DNA from: Ectobius pallidus
Lineage: Eukaryota; Arthropoda; Insecta; Blattodea; Ectobiidae
Length of the DNA: 64,000 bases
Direction of reading: 5' to 3'
NCBI GenBank assembly: GCA_964059195.1
Contig: CAXKWD010000007.1
Span: 154,055,269-154,119,268, forward strand
Made by a program: the position numbers and the translations under genes. Positions within the stretch are counted from its first letter, which is position 1, and each line of letters starts with the position of its first letter. Below the pieces are notes generated by a model. The model made no database searches and was not told the DNA's origin. It saw nothing but the letters and a program-made list of their open reading frames with translations. Shown here piece after piece: positions 1 through 10,154 of this stretch.

Positions 1-224
1 ATTTGATTATATAATTTATTATGTAAACCATTAAAAATTGTAGTTTTATCTAAACTAAATGCACTTTATGTTTTAAAAAGATGAAAACACCAATGAACTC
101 TATCCTCTTGGTGTATAAAACAAATGTATTAAGCAAATATGAACTATAGAGGGACGGCAAATGGACTTTAGCCTATAGGCGGCATACTCTTAAATCCGGC
201 CCTGCTTGTATCATGATGATTTTA

Positions 225-378
225 CTTACGGCACTTGTGCTTTTTGTACTTTTTACCGCACGGAGATTTCTTTTGTTTTCATAGCAACCAGATTGCGTGC
301 GGGAATGTCAAGTTACGATCCACGGCAACAATATTCTTAAGTACCACTAATAAGTTACGTCGTGCAAAAAAAGTTTTT
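225..378 (-). repeat. Dispersed repeat R, partial copy 1
   Basis: Read on the minus strand this matches the start of the repeat at 58925-59413 (shared blocks: TGCACGACGTAAC, ATTAGTGGTACTTA, GACATTCCCGCACGC, TTGCTATGAAAACAAAAG) and the part nested in a hAT at 21512-21945. It is non-coding. Ends and superfamily are unknown; this copy seems to stop near the GTGCCGTAAGTAAA block at 225. Confidence 0.7.
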
Positions 379-1208
379 TCTTTATAATTTGGTCTCTAGT
401 TAGAAGCAAAGCAAGTCATGTAAACTGATTTAATTATTGAACTCGTGTTCAATTTGTATCAATCAATGCATGAATAGAGTTACAAGAGATTACAGGAGGT
501 CATGGAAAGAATACGATTGTAACGACATATGGCATTGCATGCAGACAACCGAGTAACGGAAAGGATAATCTGGTTACAGATACTCAAGCCAATGATAGAA
601 GAGATATCCGATTCTACTCTTTTTCAAACGAAAAAGAAAACGAGCTTGCGGCTCTCGAACATTCTCAAAGCATTTTTATTGTTGTCCACAACTTCAGTAG
701 CGACTTTAGACTGTAAAGAACATGACATCCTAAAATTTGTTGAAATATTCATTTTTACCTCTTCAGAGCTACCTTTGTACATGTATATAAGCAATCATCA
801 AATAAAGTAATCAGTGGGATCTAAACCTAGAATCAATGAGGATAATTTTAGGAAAAAAGCTTGTATCCACAAATGACAATCTTAACATGAGAAGAAAAGT
901 CCTCACATTTTACATATAGCATTACTCTATTTTTCTTACACTTCTGTTTTTATACAATATTTTTAGGTGACGAATTAAGCGATTAAAAGGTTAAAGAATA
1001 ATTAATTTTGTTGGACCGCGGGAACAAGGTAAAATGGGAAAAATCATAATCTTTGTTTCTAGCGAGAAAAATTTTCTGATTCTTCCTGAACAAGAATACA
1101 TAATTATATACTTTTACAATTTTATGTCATATTTTAGGCACTTAAAATATATTTAAAATCAGATAAAATATTTTCAACAAATCAACAAAAACTGCATCAC
1201 CAGGCAAG
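379..1208. other. Gap, no recognised feature
   Basis: A+T-rich sequence. An open frame of 93 codons at 529-810 starts with ATG but resembles no family I know and has no visible splice or promoter context. I see no terminal repeats. Confidence 0.5.
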
Positions 1209-1320
1209 TACGAGGGTCGGCCAGAAAGTAATGCACCATTTTTTTTCCCCTTCAACAATTATATTTATTGAACACAAAGAAACTTACACACAAGAAAGAA
1301 TGATGCTTCTTCTACACTCC

Positions 1321-1625
1321 CTATTTTTCCACGTAATCTCCGTCCCGTTCTATGGCCTCCCTCCAGAGAGACACAAAGGCGTGTATGCCCTGTCGGTACC
1401 ACTCTTTGTTCTGTTCACAAGCCATTTCTGCACTGTGCGAATCACCTCTTTGTCGTCCTCAAAATGTCTTCCGCGAATGGCATCCTTCAATGGCCCACGG
1501 GCCAAACAAGTGGAAGTCTGAGGGAGCTAGGTCAGGGCTATAGGGTGGATGGGGTAACACTGTCCAACCCTGTTTAGTGATGTGTTCCGAAGTCCTCAAA
1601 CTTGTGTGAGGCCGAGCGTTATCAT
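1321..1625 (-). pseudogene. Mariner transposase, C-terminal half (broken)
   Basis: Minus-strand translation beginning at the hAT junction reads DNARPHTS, then HPPYSPDLAPSDFHLFGP. These are the conserved blocks around the second and third catalytic aspartates of mariner-family DD34D transposases, which cut and join DNA at TA. The frame then shifts, and the C-terminal tail ends at a stop next to 1321, just inside the inverted repeat. The N-terminal DNA-binding domain and the first catalytic aspartate are missing, so it cannot encode active transposase. Identification is from motifs only but is firm at superfamily level. Confidence 0.85.
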
Positions 1626-2344
1626 TAGACTTCGGATTTTAAGTAAAAACCTATTTTAATCCTTAAGAGATATATGGACGAAATCTTGTATATGCATGTT
1701 TCATAAGTGACTATGCCTAAAACTGACACTTTTATAGGACCTAAAACAGCCTATTTTTACGTTAGAGCTTAATATTACCTTTTTGCTTGTTTTTCTTCTA
1801 AAAGTTCAAAATAAGTTATTTTTTGTTATAAATTCTAGCATTTATTTTCAGTCCGTACTAAACTTTTAGCTCGGAATGTGCAGTACATGACACATTTGTG
1901 ACGTAGTAAAATAGTAAGAAATGTTTCGTCTTCAGTAGAAAAATTCCTTGGAATTCCCAGTAACAAACAAAAAACAAAAACAAAACAATTAAAAAACTTA
2001 TCTGAATCACTGAGGGATACAAGGGGTTGAATATGCTAGCGTGCGTAGCTTCTGGGCGCAGGGATTAGGTTTCCACTGTTATGGTAGTAATACAAGCCCT
2101 AGTAATAAGTCTATATAATTCTGTGCACCATAGGCCTATATCTGTGTTTTATCATGATTATTGATTAATGGTGACTTCAATAAATATAATATTCTGCATT
2201 GCTATTGAGATATTTCAGAAAATTTACAACTTAACGATTTTATACGAGACTATTTTACGATTTTTAGAACCTATTTTCCAATTTTTAGAGCCTATTTTAG
2301 GTGCCTAATACAGCATTTTTAGCGACCTAAAAGTCCGAAGTCTA
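1626..2344. mobile_element. Non-autonomous hAT element, copy 1 (TAGACTTCGG family)
   Basis: Termini are TAGACTTCGGATTTT and its complement with one change. The insertion is flanked by a perfect 8-bp duplication GTTATCAT (1618-1625, 2345-2352), which fits the hAT pattern nTnnnnAn. A second copy lies at 11824-12539. The interior is non-coding and A+T-rich, with many CCTATTTT / CCTAAAA subterminal motifs. It interrupts the mariner chimera, so it is the younger of the two. Confidence 0.92.
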
Positions 2345-2372
2345 GTTATCATGTTGAATCAAATATTTTGAG

Positions 2373-2498
2373 GATGACGAAAAGGTGATTCGCACAGTGC
2401 AGAAATGGCTTCATGACCAGAACAAGGAGTGGTACGGACAGGGCATACACGCCCTTATGTGTCGCTGGAGGAAGGCCATGGAACGAGACGGAGATTAG
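2373..2498 (+). pseudogene. Mariner transposase, extreme C-terminus (broken)
   Basis: Plus-strand translation reads DDEKVIRTVQKWL, then KAMERDGD and a stop at 2496-2498. This is the last part of a mariner transposase and is closely related to the minus-strand tail at 1321-1450, but points the opposite way. Nothing upstream of the hAT junction continues the gene. It is a fossil fragment of the chimeric element at 1211-2619. Confidence 0.8.
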
Positions 2499-2932
2499 CC
2501 CACGTGGAAAAATAGGGAGTATTGAACAAACATCATTCTTTCATGTGTGTAAGTATCATTGCGTTCAATAAATAATTGTTGAAGAAAAATGTGGTGCATT
2601 ATTTTCTGGGCGACCCTCGTACAAAGGAGGCTAGGACTAAGAGAAGGTAATGTGAGAGGAAAAAAAAAAGAGCAGAGAATGAATAAAATAATAATAATCA
2701 AAATATTATGATCCTAGAATGCAATGCCCCATTGCAAACTAAAGTTCCATATAGGTTTGTACCCTGAGCTCAAAATGTATTAGTGCCAGAGTGCTGAAAT
2801 TTTGCAAACTCCTTTAACATTTGATAATGAAGAACTGGTAGCAGATTTGGTACCATAGTAAATTTCATTGTTTTTTCTGTGATGATTTTTAGGCAAGTGC
2901 TGTATTATAAGATAATATTATAAGATAAAAAC

Positions 2933-3196
2933 TCCTCTGACACCGTCATTTGAACCTAGGATGTTTGGTTATCCGTGCCAATGCTCTACCAACTGAGCTA
3001 AGCCAGAGGATACTTCATAGCTCTAGATGGAACCTCTCTCCTAAGGCTGATTGCCCTTAATGGTCTACCTCAGGGCAATCAGTCATAGGAGAGAGGTTCC
3101 ATCTGGCGCTGTGAAGAGAACTCTGGCTTAGCTCAGTTGGTAGAATATTGGCACGTACAGCCAAAGGTCCTGGGTTCAAATCCCAGTATCAGAGGA
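2933..3196. repeat. Long palindrome made of two inverted tRNA-like sequences
   Basis: The left arm (2933-3010, minus) and right arm (3119-3196, plus) are both tRNA-like: A-box region TAGCTCAGTTGGTAGA and B-box GGTTCAAAT. The sequence between them is itself an inverted repeat (AGGGCAATCAG and GAGAGAGGTTCCATCT on both sides of a short spacer). The right arm keeps a perfect 5-bp anticodon stem (TTGGC/GCCAA) around the loop ACGTACA, but position 33 is C instead of T and the acceptor stem has mismatches. These are therefore SINE heads or tRNA pseudogenes, not working tRNA genes. Confidence 0.8.
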
Positions 3197-3207
3197 ATTT
3201 TTCTCCT

Positions 3208-3690
3208 CTATAATATTATAATGTAATGTCCAACAGAGACAATAATCTTTGGTTCATGAATGCATATGCGTATATCTACGTGTTATATTGTTTTATTATT
3301 AATCCAATGAAGATACTTTCACCATTCTGCTACCAGAGGAAGTTATATGTATGGAGGAAAAGCAAAGAAAGTTTTAATCATGTGCTTAAAATATTTTGAG
3401 AGAACAGAGTATATAAACTTGCCCTCTACAATTGAATTTTACCGAAAGTAAATTAAAGGCACCTTGTAAAATTTTCATATAGGCTACGTCTAGTTGTTGA
3501 TGAAGTAGAAACGGAAGTTTATATAAATTGTGCAAAGTTCGCATTTTTTTTTCTGAGGAGTAATATGTGATAAAAACTTAAAAGAACAATTTTCTTTGAC
3601 TCTTAAGGAACACACCGTGCATAGTGCATACCATTTACGAGGCATGAGTAACACACTGTATGACAATCTCCCTACGCGCTAAATGATTCC
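3208..3690. other. Gap, no recognised feature
   Basis: A+T-rich, no long open frame, no terminal repeats or tRNA-like boxes that I can see. Confidence 0.5.
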
Positions 3691-3691
3691 T

Positions 3692-4760
3692 TATTAAGTG
3701 CCAGTATGGTACTTTATGAGATTGTGTGTGGGGACGAAAAATGTCTGTCCGTCTGTCTGTCCGTCCGTCTGTCCGTGTGTCTGTACGCGCGATAACTCAA
3801 ATACGCTTTGTCGAATTTTAATGAAACTTGGTATACACGTTTATAATGTCCATGGGAAGAACCCTATTGATATTGAACCAAATCGGTTCACCGGTACCGG
3901 TGTAATGCCCAATTTAGTGCCTATTTTAATAGATTATGGCGCCTTTCTAATAGAAAGGCGCCATAACTCAAATACGCTGTATCGGATTTCCATGAAACTT
4001 GGTATACTCATTTATGACGTTCATGAGAAGTGCCCTATTGAATTTGAACCTAATCTGTTGACCGGTACCGGAGTAAACCCCAATTTAATGTCTACTTTAA
4101 ATGCGCAATAACTCAAATACGCTTTATCGTATATTTATGAAACTTCGTATACGCATTTATAATGTCCATGGGAAGACGTCTATTTATAATAGATAAAATG
4201 GGTTGACCTGTTTCGGAGTAATGCTCAATTTAGTGCCTATTTTATGGTAATATACGTATTCGAAAGGATTTATAAAAAAAAATGAAAATCAATTATCTTG
4301 ACAACACTGCCTATTGTTTTACTGTTATCTTATAAGGCCTTGGAAATTAAAATACAGGTAGCTATGACAAAAAACACTATCGATTTACAAGCGCTTATCC
4401 AACTAGACCGTTAAAATGACCCCGGTGGCCGAGATGGTAACGCTTTGGCCTCACATTCAGGAGTCCATGGTTCAAAACCCGAAACCGGCCAATTTGAATT
4501 TTTTTTTTGACATTTTTATGTGAGTGTGCGATTGTCATGATATCACATATCTGTACAGTTCAGGTGATGCTGGAAGATTTTAATCTCATTAAAAAAAAAC
4601 TAGACCTTTGTTCTTCCGTAAGCCCTGCTTAATGAATAAATCTGGAGCTTAACTTGGAAATCAATTTAAAAAAAAACATATTCTGCATATCATAATTGCA
4701 GTCATAACTGTTTAAACAAAAACATACTGGCACTTTGTTACATCAGTTTACCTGATTTTA
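3692..4760 (+). repeat. Dispersed repeat family P, copy 1
   Basis: The boundary motifs are AAGTGCCAGTATG near 3695 and CATACTGGCACTT near 4738, but similarity to other copies runs slightly past them, so true ends are uncertain. In order it holds: a TCTGTCCG microsatellite (about 3741-3780); tandem diverged units of about 171 bp built on ATAACTCAAATACGCTT, ATGAAACTTGGTATAC and ACCGGTACCGG; and a perfect 12-bp-arm palindrome (3938-3962, arms GGCGCCTTTCTA). A 137-codon open frame (3698-4111) reads through two units because 171 is a multiple of three; the same frame is open in copy 2. Other copies: 14134-15090 and 51545-52125. Superfamily unknown. Confidence 0.75.
4410..4597 (+). mobile_element. 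tRNA-derived SINE A (divergent body), inside repeat P
   Basis: The head GGTGGCCGAGATGGTAACG and B-box-like GGTTCAAAACCC resemble a Leu/Ser-type tRNA; a poly-A tail ends the unit. It is flanked by the direct repeat AACTAGACC (4401-4409 and 4598-4606). The P copy at 51545-52125 lacks this insertion and the copy at 14134-15090 holds only about 30 bp of it. Confidence 0.85.
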
Positions 4761-5221
4761 TTTTTGCTCAAATAGTTGCATACTGCATAGCCTTCTCTAT
4801 GCAATGTTTCTAGCCCACATTATGAGATGTCTCTGTATGTTGTTAAACGTTGGATGGCCCTTTTGCTACATGAGAAGGAGGCTTAGATTGCACTTCATCC
4901 ACGGCCACCTTGCAGTGACTTTCCAGAGAAATAACAAACTGAAATTATAGCAGACTTGGCAACGTTCTCTGAGTCACACCGCAGTCTTTATCTCATGTCT
5001 CATAAGAAATATGACGTGATGCAAATCAGGGCCCGTGTACCACGCCTTACCCGTGTTCTAGTTTTAAATGCAGGGAAGTAAGAACTCCAATATTATTTAA
5101 ATGAACTATTGTGATACCAAGAGGGTCTGACAACAGTGCACCACATACACAGCATAAATACAACATGAAGAAATAATCATTGCAACGCTTGATACAACGC
5201 CTTTTGTTTTATTTGGCTTTT
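4761..5221. other. Gap, no recognised feature
   Basis: No similarity to repeats elsewhere in the window that I could see and no open frame of note. Confidence 0.4.
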
Positions 5222-5480
5222 TTTAAGGGGGGACATACAGCTTTGGGTGAAATTCATAGCTGAGAAATATGTGAAATTCATTTTTTTTCCTCAGCAATGA
5301 ATTGTTTTGTAACCATGTAATGTGGCATGCTCTTTATTGACTACTTTTACAATTACATACTATTTTCATAATTAATCAACCTGTTACAATTATGGGTAAT
5401 AATCGTTACAAAATTGCAGCCACGTTTCGTGCATTAAAATGCCGTTTCCGCGATAATTTACACAAATGGCAATATTTTTA
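5222..5480 (+). repeat. One arm of the TTAA fold-back family
   Basis: TTTAAGGGGGGACATACAGC and the sequence after it match the left arm of the complete fold-back element at 42808-43672 (shared AGCAATGAATTG-like block, GGCATG, TTACAATTATGGGTAAT). The partner arm is missing here. The element end lies next to a TTAA. Confidence 0.7.
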
Positions 5481-5557
5481 GTGATGTGAACATTATGACC
5501 TTGACTAGTCTTTATATGTTAAGACAATGCTAAGATAATTACGATAATTTTAATATT

Positions 5558-5803
5558 AGGTCCGACACACATCAATACGAAACAATAAATAAAAATAATT
5601 TAGTCCCTAATTTTAAAAGCTTGAATGAAAGACAGAATACTTTTAAACATGTCGGAATTAAACTTTTTAACAAACTCCCACCAAATGCCAGAAATGTTAA
5701 TTCGAAAAGATTTAAAATAGTAACTAAGCAATGGCTAAAAAGCAAGCCATTTTACTGTATACAGGAGATCGATGAGACAAATCTGGATGATGTGGTGTTT
5801 TAA
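5558..5803 (+). pseudogene. Non-LTR retrotransposon reverse transcriptase, C-terminal tail
   Basis: In frame, the translation contains HQYETINKNNLVPNF, then FKHVGIKLFNKLPPNAR and WLKSKPFYCIQEI before a stop. The pattern GIKLFNKLP followed by a FK..KWLL-type tail and a final Y.I.E is typical of the last 80 residues of LINE reverse transcriptases after the thumb. No start codon or catalytic FADD box is present, so this is a 5'-truncated dead copy. A few hundred bases downstream another LINE tail runs on the opposite strand. Confidence 0.75.
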
Positions 5804-5924
5804 TAGTTTTAGAATTTTTATGTTGATTTAATTAAGCCTTTAGGTAAGAATACAATTGGCCAAGTGAATAATGTAAAACCATAAATCAAACATACAATAA
5901 TTATTTAAAATAAATATGGTAAAA

Positions 5925-6015
5925 ACTTAGAAATTGTGTCAATAGATTCCTGCATATTCTAATTAGGATTTTCTTTAACTCTCTTTCATTTAAATTTCTC
6001 ATCCTCTCAGGGAGC

Positions 6016-6078
<63 letters not shown>

Positions 6079-6444
6079 GTATATATATATTAATAGCATT
6101 AAAAATATGAGAATTATGCATTTTACTTTGTCTGGAGAAAGGTGTATGAATATTTCAGTTAGGCTATACCTCGTATTGTGGGAATGAAAGCTGCTTCTGA
6201 GATCATAATTAGTAGTATTTTTCCTTAAAAACATTAAAATTTCCAGAACATATAAATTATACACTGTTAGGATTCCTTCAGTTGCAAATAGAGATCTGCA
6301 GGTGGCATAGGTATATTTCTTGTTACTATTTGAATAGCCTTTTTTTTGTAGCAATAAAATATCTTTTAGCCCAGAGCCATTACCATATAATAAGAGACCA
6401 TACCTAATTATACTTTCAAAAAAATGCAAAATAGGCTGCTTCAC
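5925..6444 (-). pseudogene. Non-LTR retrotransposon reverse transcriptase tail, with a TA array inside it
   Basis: Minus-strand frame: SIIRYGLLLYGN, ILLLQKKGYSN, GILTVYNLYVLEILMF, SFHSHNTR. These are post-catalytic blocks of LINE reverse transcriptases (the IRYG..WGN and LQKKA-type motifs). Downstream of the TA array (6019-6091) the frame seems to resume as NMLPERMRNLNERELKKIL, the usual NSLP-type tail. The microsatellite thus lies within former coding sequence. It is a different family from the plus-strand tail at 5558-5803. Confidence 0.75.
6019..6091. repeat. TA dinucleotide microsatellite
   Basis: About 36 TA units with two G interruptions near the right end. It sits inside a decayed LINE tail. 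Confidence 0.95.
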
Positions 6445-7315
6445 ATAAGTTTAATGACAGATAAATATTATTGTTATTATTATTATTATTTGTACTCTCC
6501 GTTTCATTACACATAATATGAACTTCATAGGAACCTTAAGAAACACCACCATTCATTTTTGACACTCTGTATTAAATTAATGAATGTGTTTTCTGTCATT
6601 TAACTGCAATGCGCTGCGTGACATGAATTTCGGAACACCCTGTACATTACAAGGCTTACAACGAATTCTAACGCTTGTGGCCGTGTCCGGAACACGGCCT
6701 ATCCCATTTTCATCCTAGATAAATCCCGACATTAGTTTCTATATCCGTGTTATTTACCAGCTTCCTATTCACGACAGAGTGGACAACACTCCGTTAAACC
6801 GTCCGGTTGCTTAGCTGCAGAAACAAACGACGAGCGGATCCTGTAAATTGCCAGTTCATGAGGAAGATACAGCGCGATGCGCGATGCTTTTGTTTCAAGT
6901 GTGCTGTAAAAGTTTGTGGGATTTTAGTACTAGTAAAACATGTTCTATTTTATTTGCCACTCTAACAGTTCCTATATCCACAAATTCGTTCAATTCCTAT
7001 GTCCCAGTTTGAAACAGACTGTTCGCTTGATGTAACATTTCGTTGAATTGGCGCTATGCTATATAATAAAGACATCGCTTAGCAACAACAAACTAAAATG
7101 ACGATCACAACCCGTGGGTGGCAATTCATGAAGAAGAATTAGTCAGCGTCAACTGTTCTTTTGTTCTTCTCAGAGCATAGCAATTTGTGACGACAGAAAT
7201 GATCTTTATCTCCTTCTTTCTTTTGTTATTGTGAGAACGTTTATTCGACTCAGACCTTATACGACCGTGATCTGTCAGAAGAGGAATTACTTTTGGATCA
7301 CAGACGTATTTTTTT
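6445..7315. other. Gap, no recognised feature
   Basis: Apart from a short ATT run near 6471-6491, this holds unique-looking sequence with slightly higher G+C (around 6640-6900). No convincing open frame. Confidence 0.4.
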
Positions 7316-7590
7316 TAACAGACGAGGATTGGAGGGCCATTGGATGATCAGCCCTAAGCCGAGGCCACCTCTGAGACAACACGAACATGTAGGACGAAAC
7401 ACACATTCACACACACATACGTCCCGAACAATAGCCGCAGATGACATCCGGGTACCACAGGGGCCTAGAGTTGCCAAGATTCGTCGCACAGGTGAGGAAA
7501 ACCCTAGGGAAAAGCCAAACCAGGTAACTTGTCCCGACCGGGAATCGAACCTACATGAGAGGAGCGAATGCATGGTGAAACCAGAATTGA
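7316..7590 (-). mobile_element. tRNA-derived SINE E
   Basis: On the minus strand there is a B-box GGTTCGATTCCCGG (near 7538-7551), followed by GTTACCTGGTTTGGCTTTTC and a G+C-rich body ending at CCTCCAATCC. This order of B-box, then TTACCTGG..GG.TTTTCC, is a known layout of insect tRNA-derived SINEs. The A-box end is weak. The open frames read on both strands here are chance frames in the SINE. Confidence 0.75.
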
Positions 7591-7814
7591 TTATCATCAT
7601 TCATTATATTATTAATGTAGTAAATAATCAAGCCTATCTTATAATGAACATTATGTATTGGAGAACTATATTATTCAGCCCTGATTCTTTTTAATAATAC
7701 GTAGGCCTACAGGGTAAAGTGTCTACTATTTAAAACTAGATACGAAATCAAGGGTATCACGTGAACAAGCGAGGGATTAAAATGAAGAACAGGATTAAAA
7801 ATATCTTATAACTG

Positions 7815-7990
7815 CAGGACCCGGAATTTGATGATCTAAAAATACTTTTAAGAATGAATTGTAAAATGACTACAAAACACAACAAATGAGCCGAAAACTA
7901 AACAAAAAATTACCCAAAAATTGGTACGAAAATACCAGTTTATTCATGTCTATTGTACATTTATTTTGTCACCCAATTATAGATAAGCAT
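7815..7990 (+). repeat. hAT-type terminal fragment (GGACCCGGAATTTGATGA)
   Basis: Resembles the left ends at 13254 and 30331 (GGGCCCGGATT..GATGACCTAAAA, then AAAATGAC.ACAAAA). No right terminus was found, so it is a truncated end. Confidence 0.6.
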
Positions 7991-8013
7991 TAAATAAATC
8001 AATAAAATTATCA

Positions 8014-8930
<917 letters not shown>

Positions 8931-8934
8931 AATA

Positions 8935-9950
8935 GACAACTCCTAAGCAAGCTAAAGGAATATTATCTATTTTATGGAACCCGAAGGTTCATTGCCGCGC
9001 TTACCTGAGCCCGCCATTTAACCCTATTCTGTGCTAACTCCATCCAACCATCCCTCGCAAATACTACTTCCCTTAAATGCATCTAATATTGTCCTCCCAC
9101 CTACGCCTAGGTCTTCCACGTGGTATTTTACCTTCGTGTCTCCCAGTAAATACTGTTTAGATATGTCTTTCCTCCCCCATGCGTGCAACATGTCCATCCC
9201 ATTTCATCCTCCGTGATTGAATTACCCTTACTATATCCGGTGACGAGTACTGGCTATGAAACTGGTCGTTATGTAGTTCTCTCCAGTCCCCGTTTTCATC
9301 ACTTTTAGGTTCAAATATTTTCCTAAGCCCCCTGTTTTCGAACACTCTCAGATTATGTTCTTCCCACCGCCGTCTCGAGAATTACACTGCCTGTCCTATG
9401 CTTTAATTTAACATGGAGTTTAGAGAATTGCTCAATTGCCTAATTTCTCCAGTAGAGGAAACACAGTTCACACCCAGACTGCAGCAATCACCGCCACCTA
9501 TACAACCGCCGTCTCGAGAATACACGACTAATAGAGTCTAGAAGGCAGTGCCCTATACATTAACGTACATTGCTTCTATGCTTTTGCTGCGTCAAAATAA
9601 GCATTAAACAGACACAGATACTTGTGTTATTTGTTTAGAACATAATACTATTCCAGTATATGACACTTACCTTGAAATTGAATTTTGGAGCAATAATTTT
9701 AAAAAATATAAATTAATTAGACGCATTAATAGAGTATATTACGAGACGGCGGTGACAGCACTACATAATCAACAATGTCGTAGCAAAAAACAAGAAGCAA
9801 TCTGGGTGTGAAAGGTGCTGCCATCTGTAATGACGCCGAGTACGCAAAATTAGCCGTATAGGACAGGTAGTGTATACACGAGTGATACAGTTTAGAAGGC
9901 AGTGGTTCTTCCCGAAGAGTAAGCGACCATGTCTCACAAATATAAAACAT
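8935..9950 (-). pseudogene. LINE L1 family (HVARMGEER type) reverse transcriptase tail, interrupted
   Basis: Minus-strand frame with FENRGLRKIFEPK, ENGDWRELHN, SSPDIVRVI, then MKWDGHVARMGEERHI. This is the C-terminal region of a common insect non-LTR element, after the reverse-transcriptase catalytic core. The 3' end is the part near 8935 (the ..AMNLRVP-like tail and GGTTCCATAAA). The copy is broken at 9365-9904 by a CACTG-ended insertion, then resumes at 9913 (GAAGAGTAAGCGACCATG). Related tails: 34105-34310, 35262-36030, 47040-47515 and 56115-56570. Confidence 0.85.
9365..9904. mobile_element. CACTG-ended non-autonomous element, 540-bp copy
   Basis: The ends are CACCGCCGTCTCGAGAATTA and TTTAGAAGGCAGTG. 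It is flanked by the 8-bp direct repeat GTTCTTCC (9357-9364, 9905-9912) inside a LINE whose paralogue at 47040-47515 has the uninterrupted site. The interior repeats its own end motifs (CGTCTCGAGAATACACGA near 9510; GAGACGGCGGTG near 9742), so the element is itself composite. An inverted relative lies at 55187-55815. Confidence 0.88.
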
Positions 9951-10154
9951 TAGATTATAATGTTAATGTGGGAGCTCTATATTGCACTCCTAAAATGACA
10001 ACCTGAAAACCTCAACAATACAATAATTATTTTAATTTTTGTATAATACAAATTTCTCACCAGCACTAAATCACGGGCAAGAAGAGTTTTAGTCTGCTGA
10101 GAAAGTTGGAGCATACATCAGAATTTTTTTTCTACAGACCAAAAAAAAAAATCA

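Larger units (their letters stand above)
1211..2619. mobile_element. Chimeric palindromic mariner/Tc1 element, split by a hAT
   Basis: The ends are inverted repeats: CGAGGGTCGGCCAGAAAGTA on the left, and ATTTTCTGGGCGACCCTCG on the right. A TA flanks each side (1209-1210 and 2620-2621), the usual mariner target duplication. The left half is the 3' end of a mariner on the minus strand. The right half is the 3' end of a mariner on the plus strand. Both ends are therefore the same kind of transposon end and the 5' half of the gene is absent. A 719-bp hAT sits at the junction; without it the element is about 682 bp. Because TA flanks the whole unit it may have moved as one piece (inference). Confidence 0.85.

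Noticed and set aside
529..810. 93-codon open frame starting with ATG
   Set aside because: No recognisable domain, no splice or promoter context, and frames of this length are expected by chance in 64 kb.
3119..3196. Possible functional tRNA gene
   Set aside because: The B-box and anticodon stem look good, but the base before the anticodon is C, the acceptor stem has mismatches, and an inverted copy lies beside it; more likely a SINE head.
7293..7694. Overlapping open frames on both strands
   Set aside because: Both cross a tRNA-derived SINE (B-box complement near 7540), so they are chance frames.
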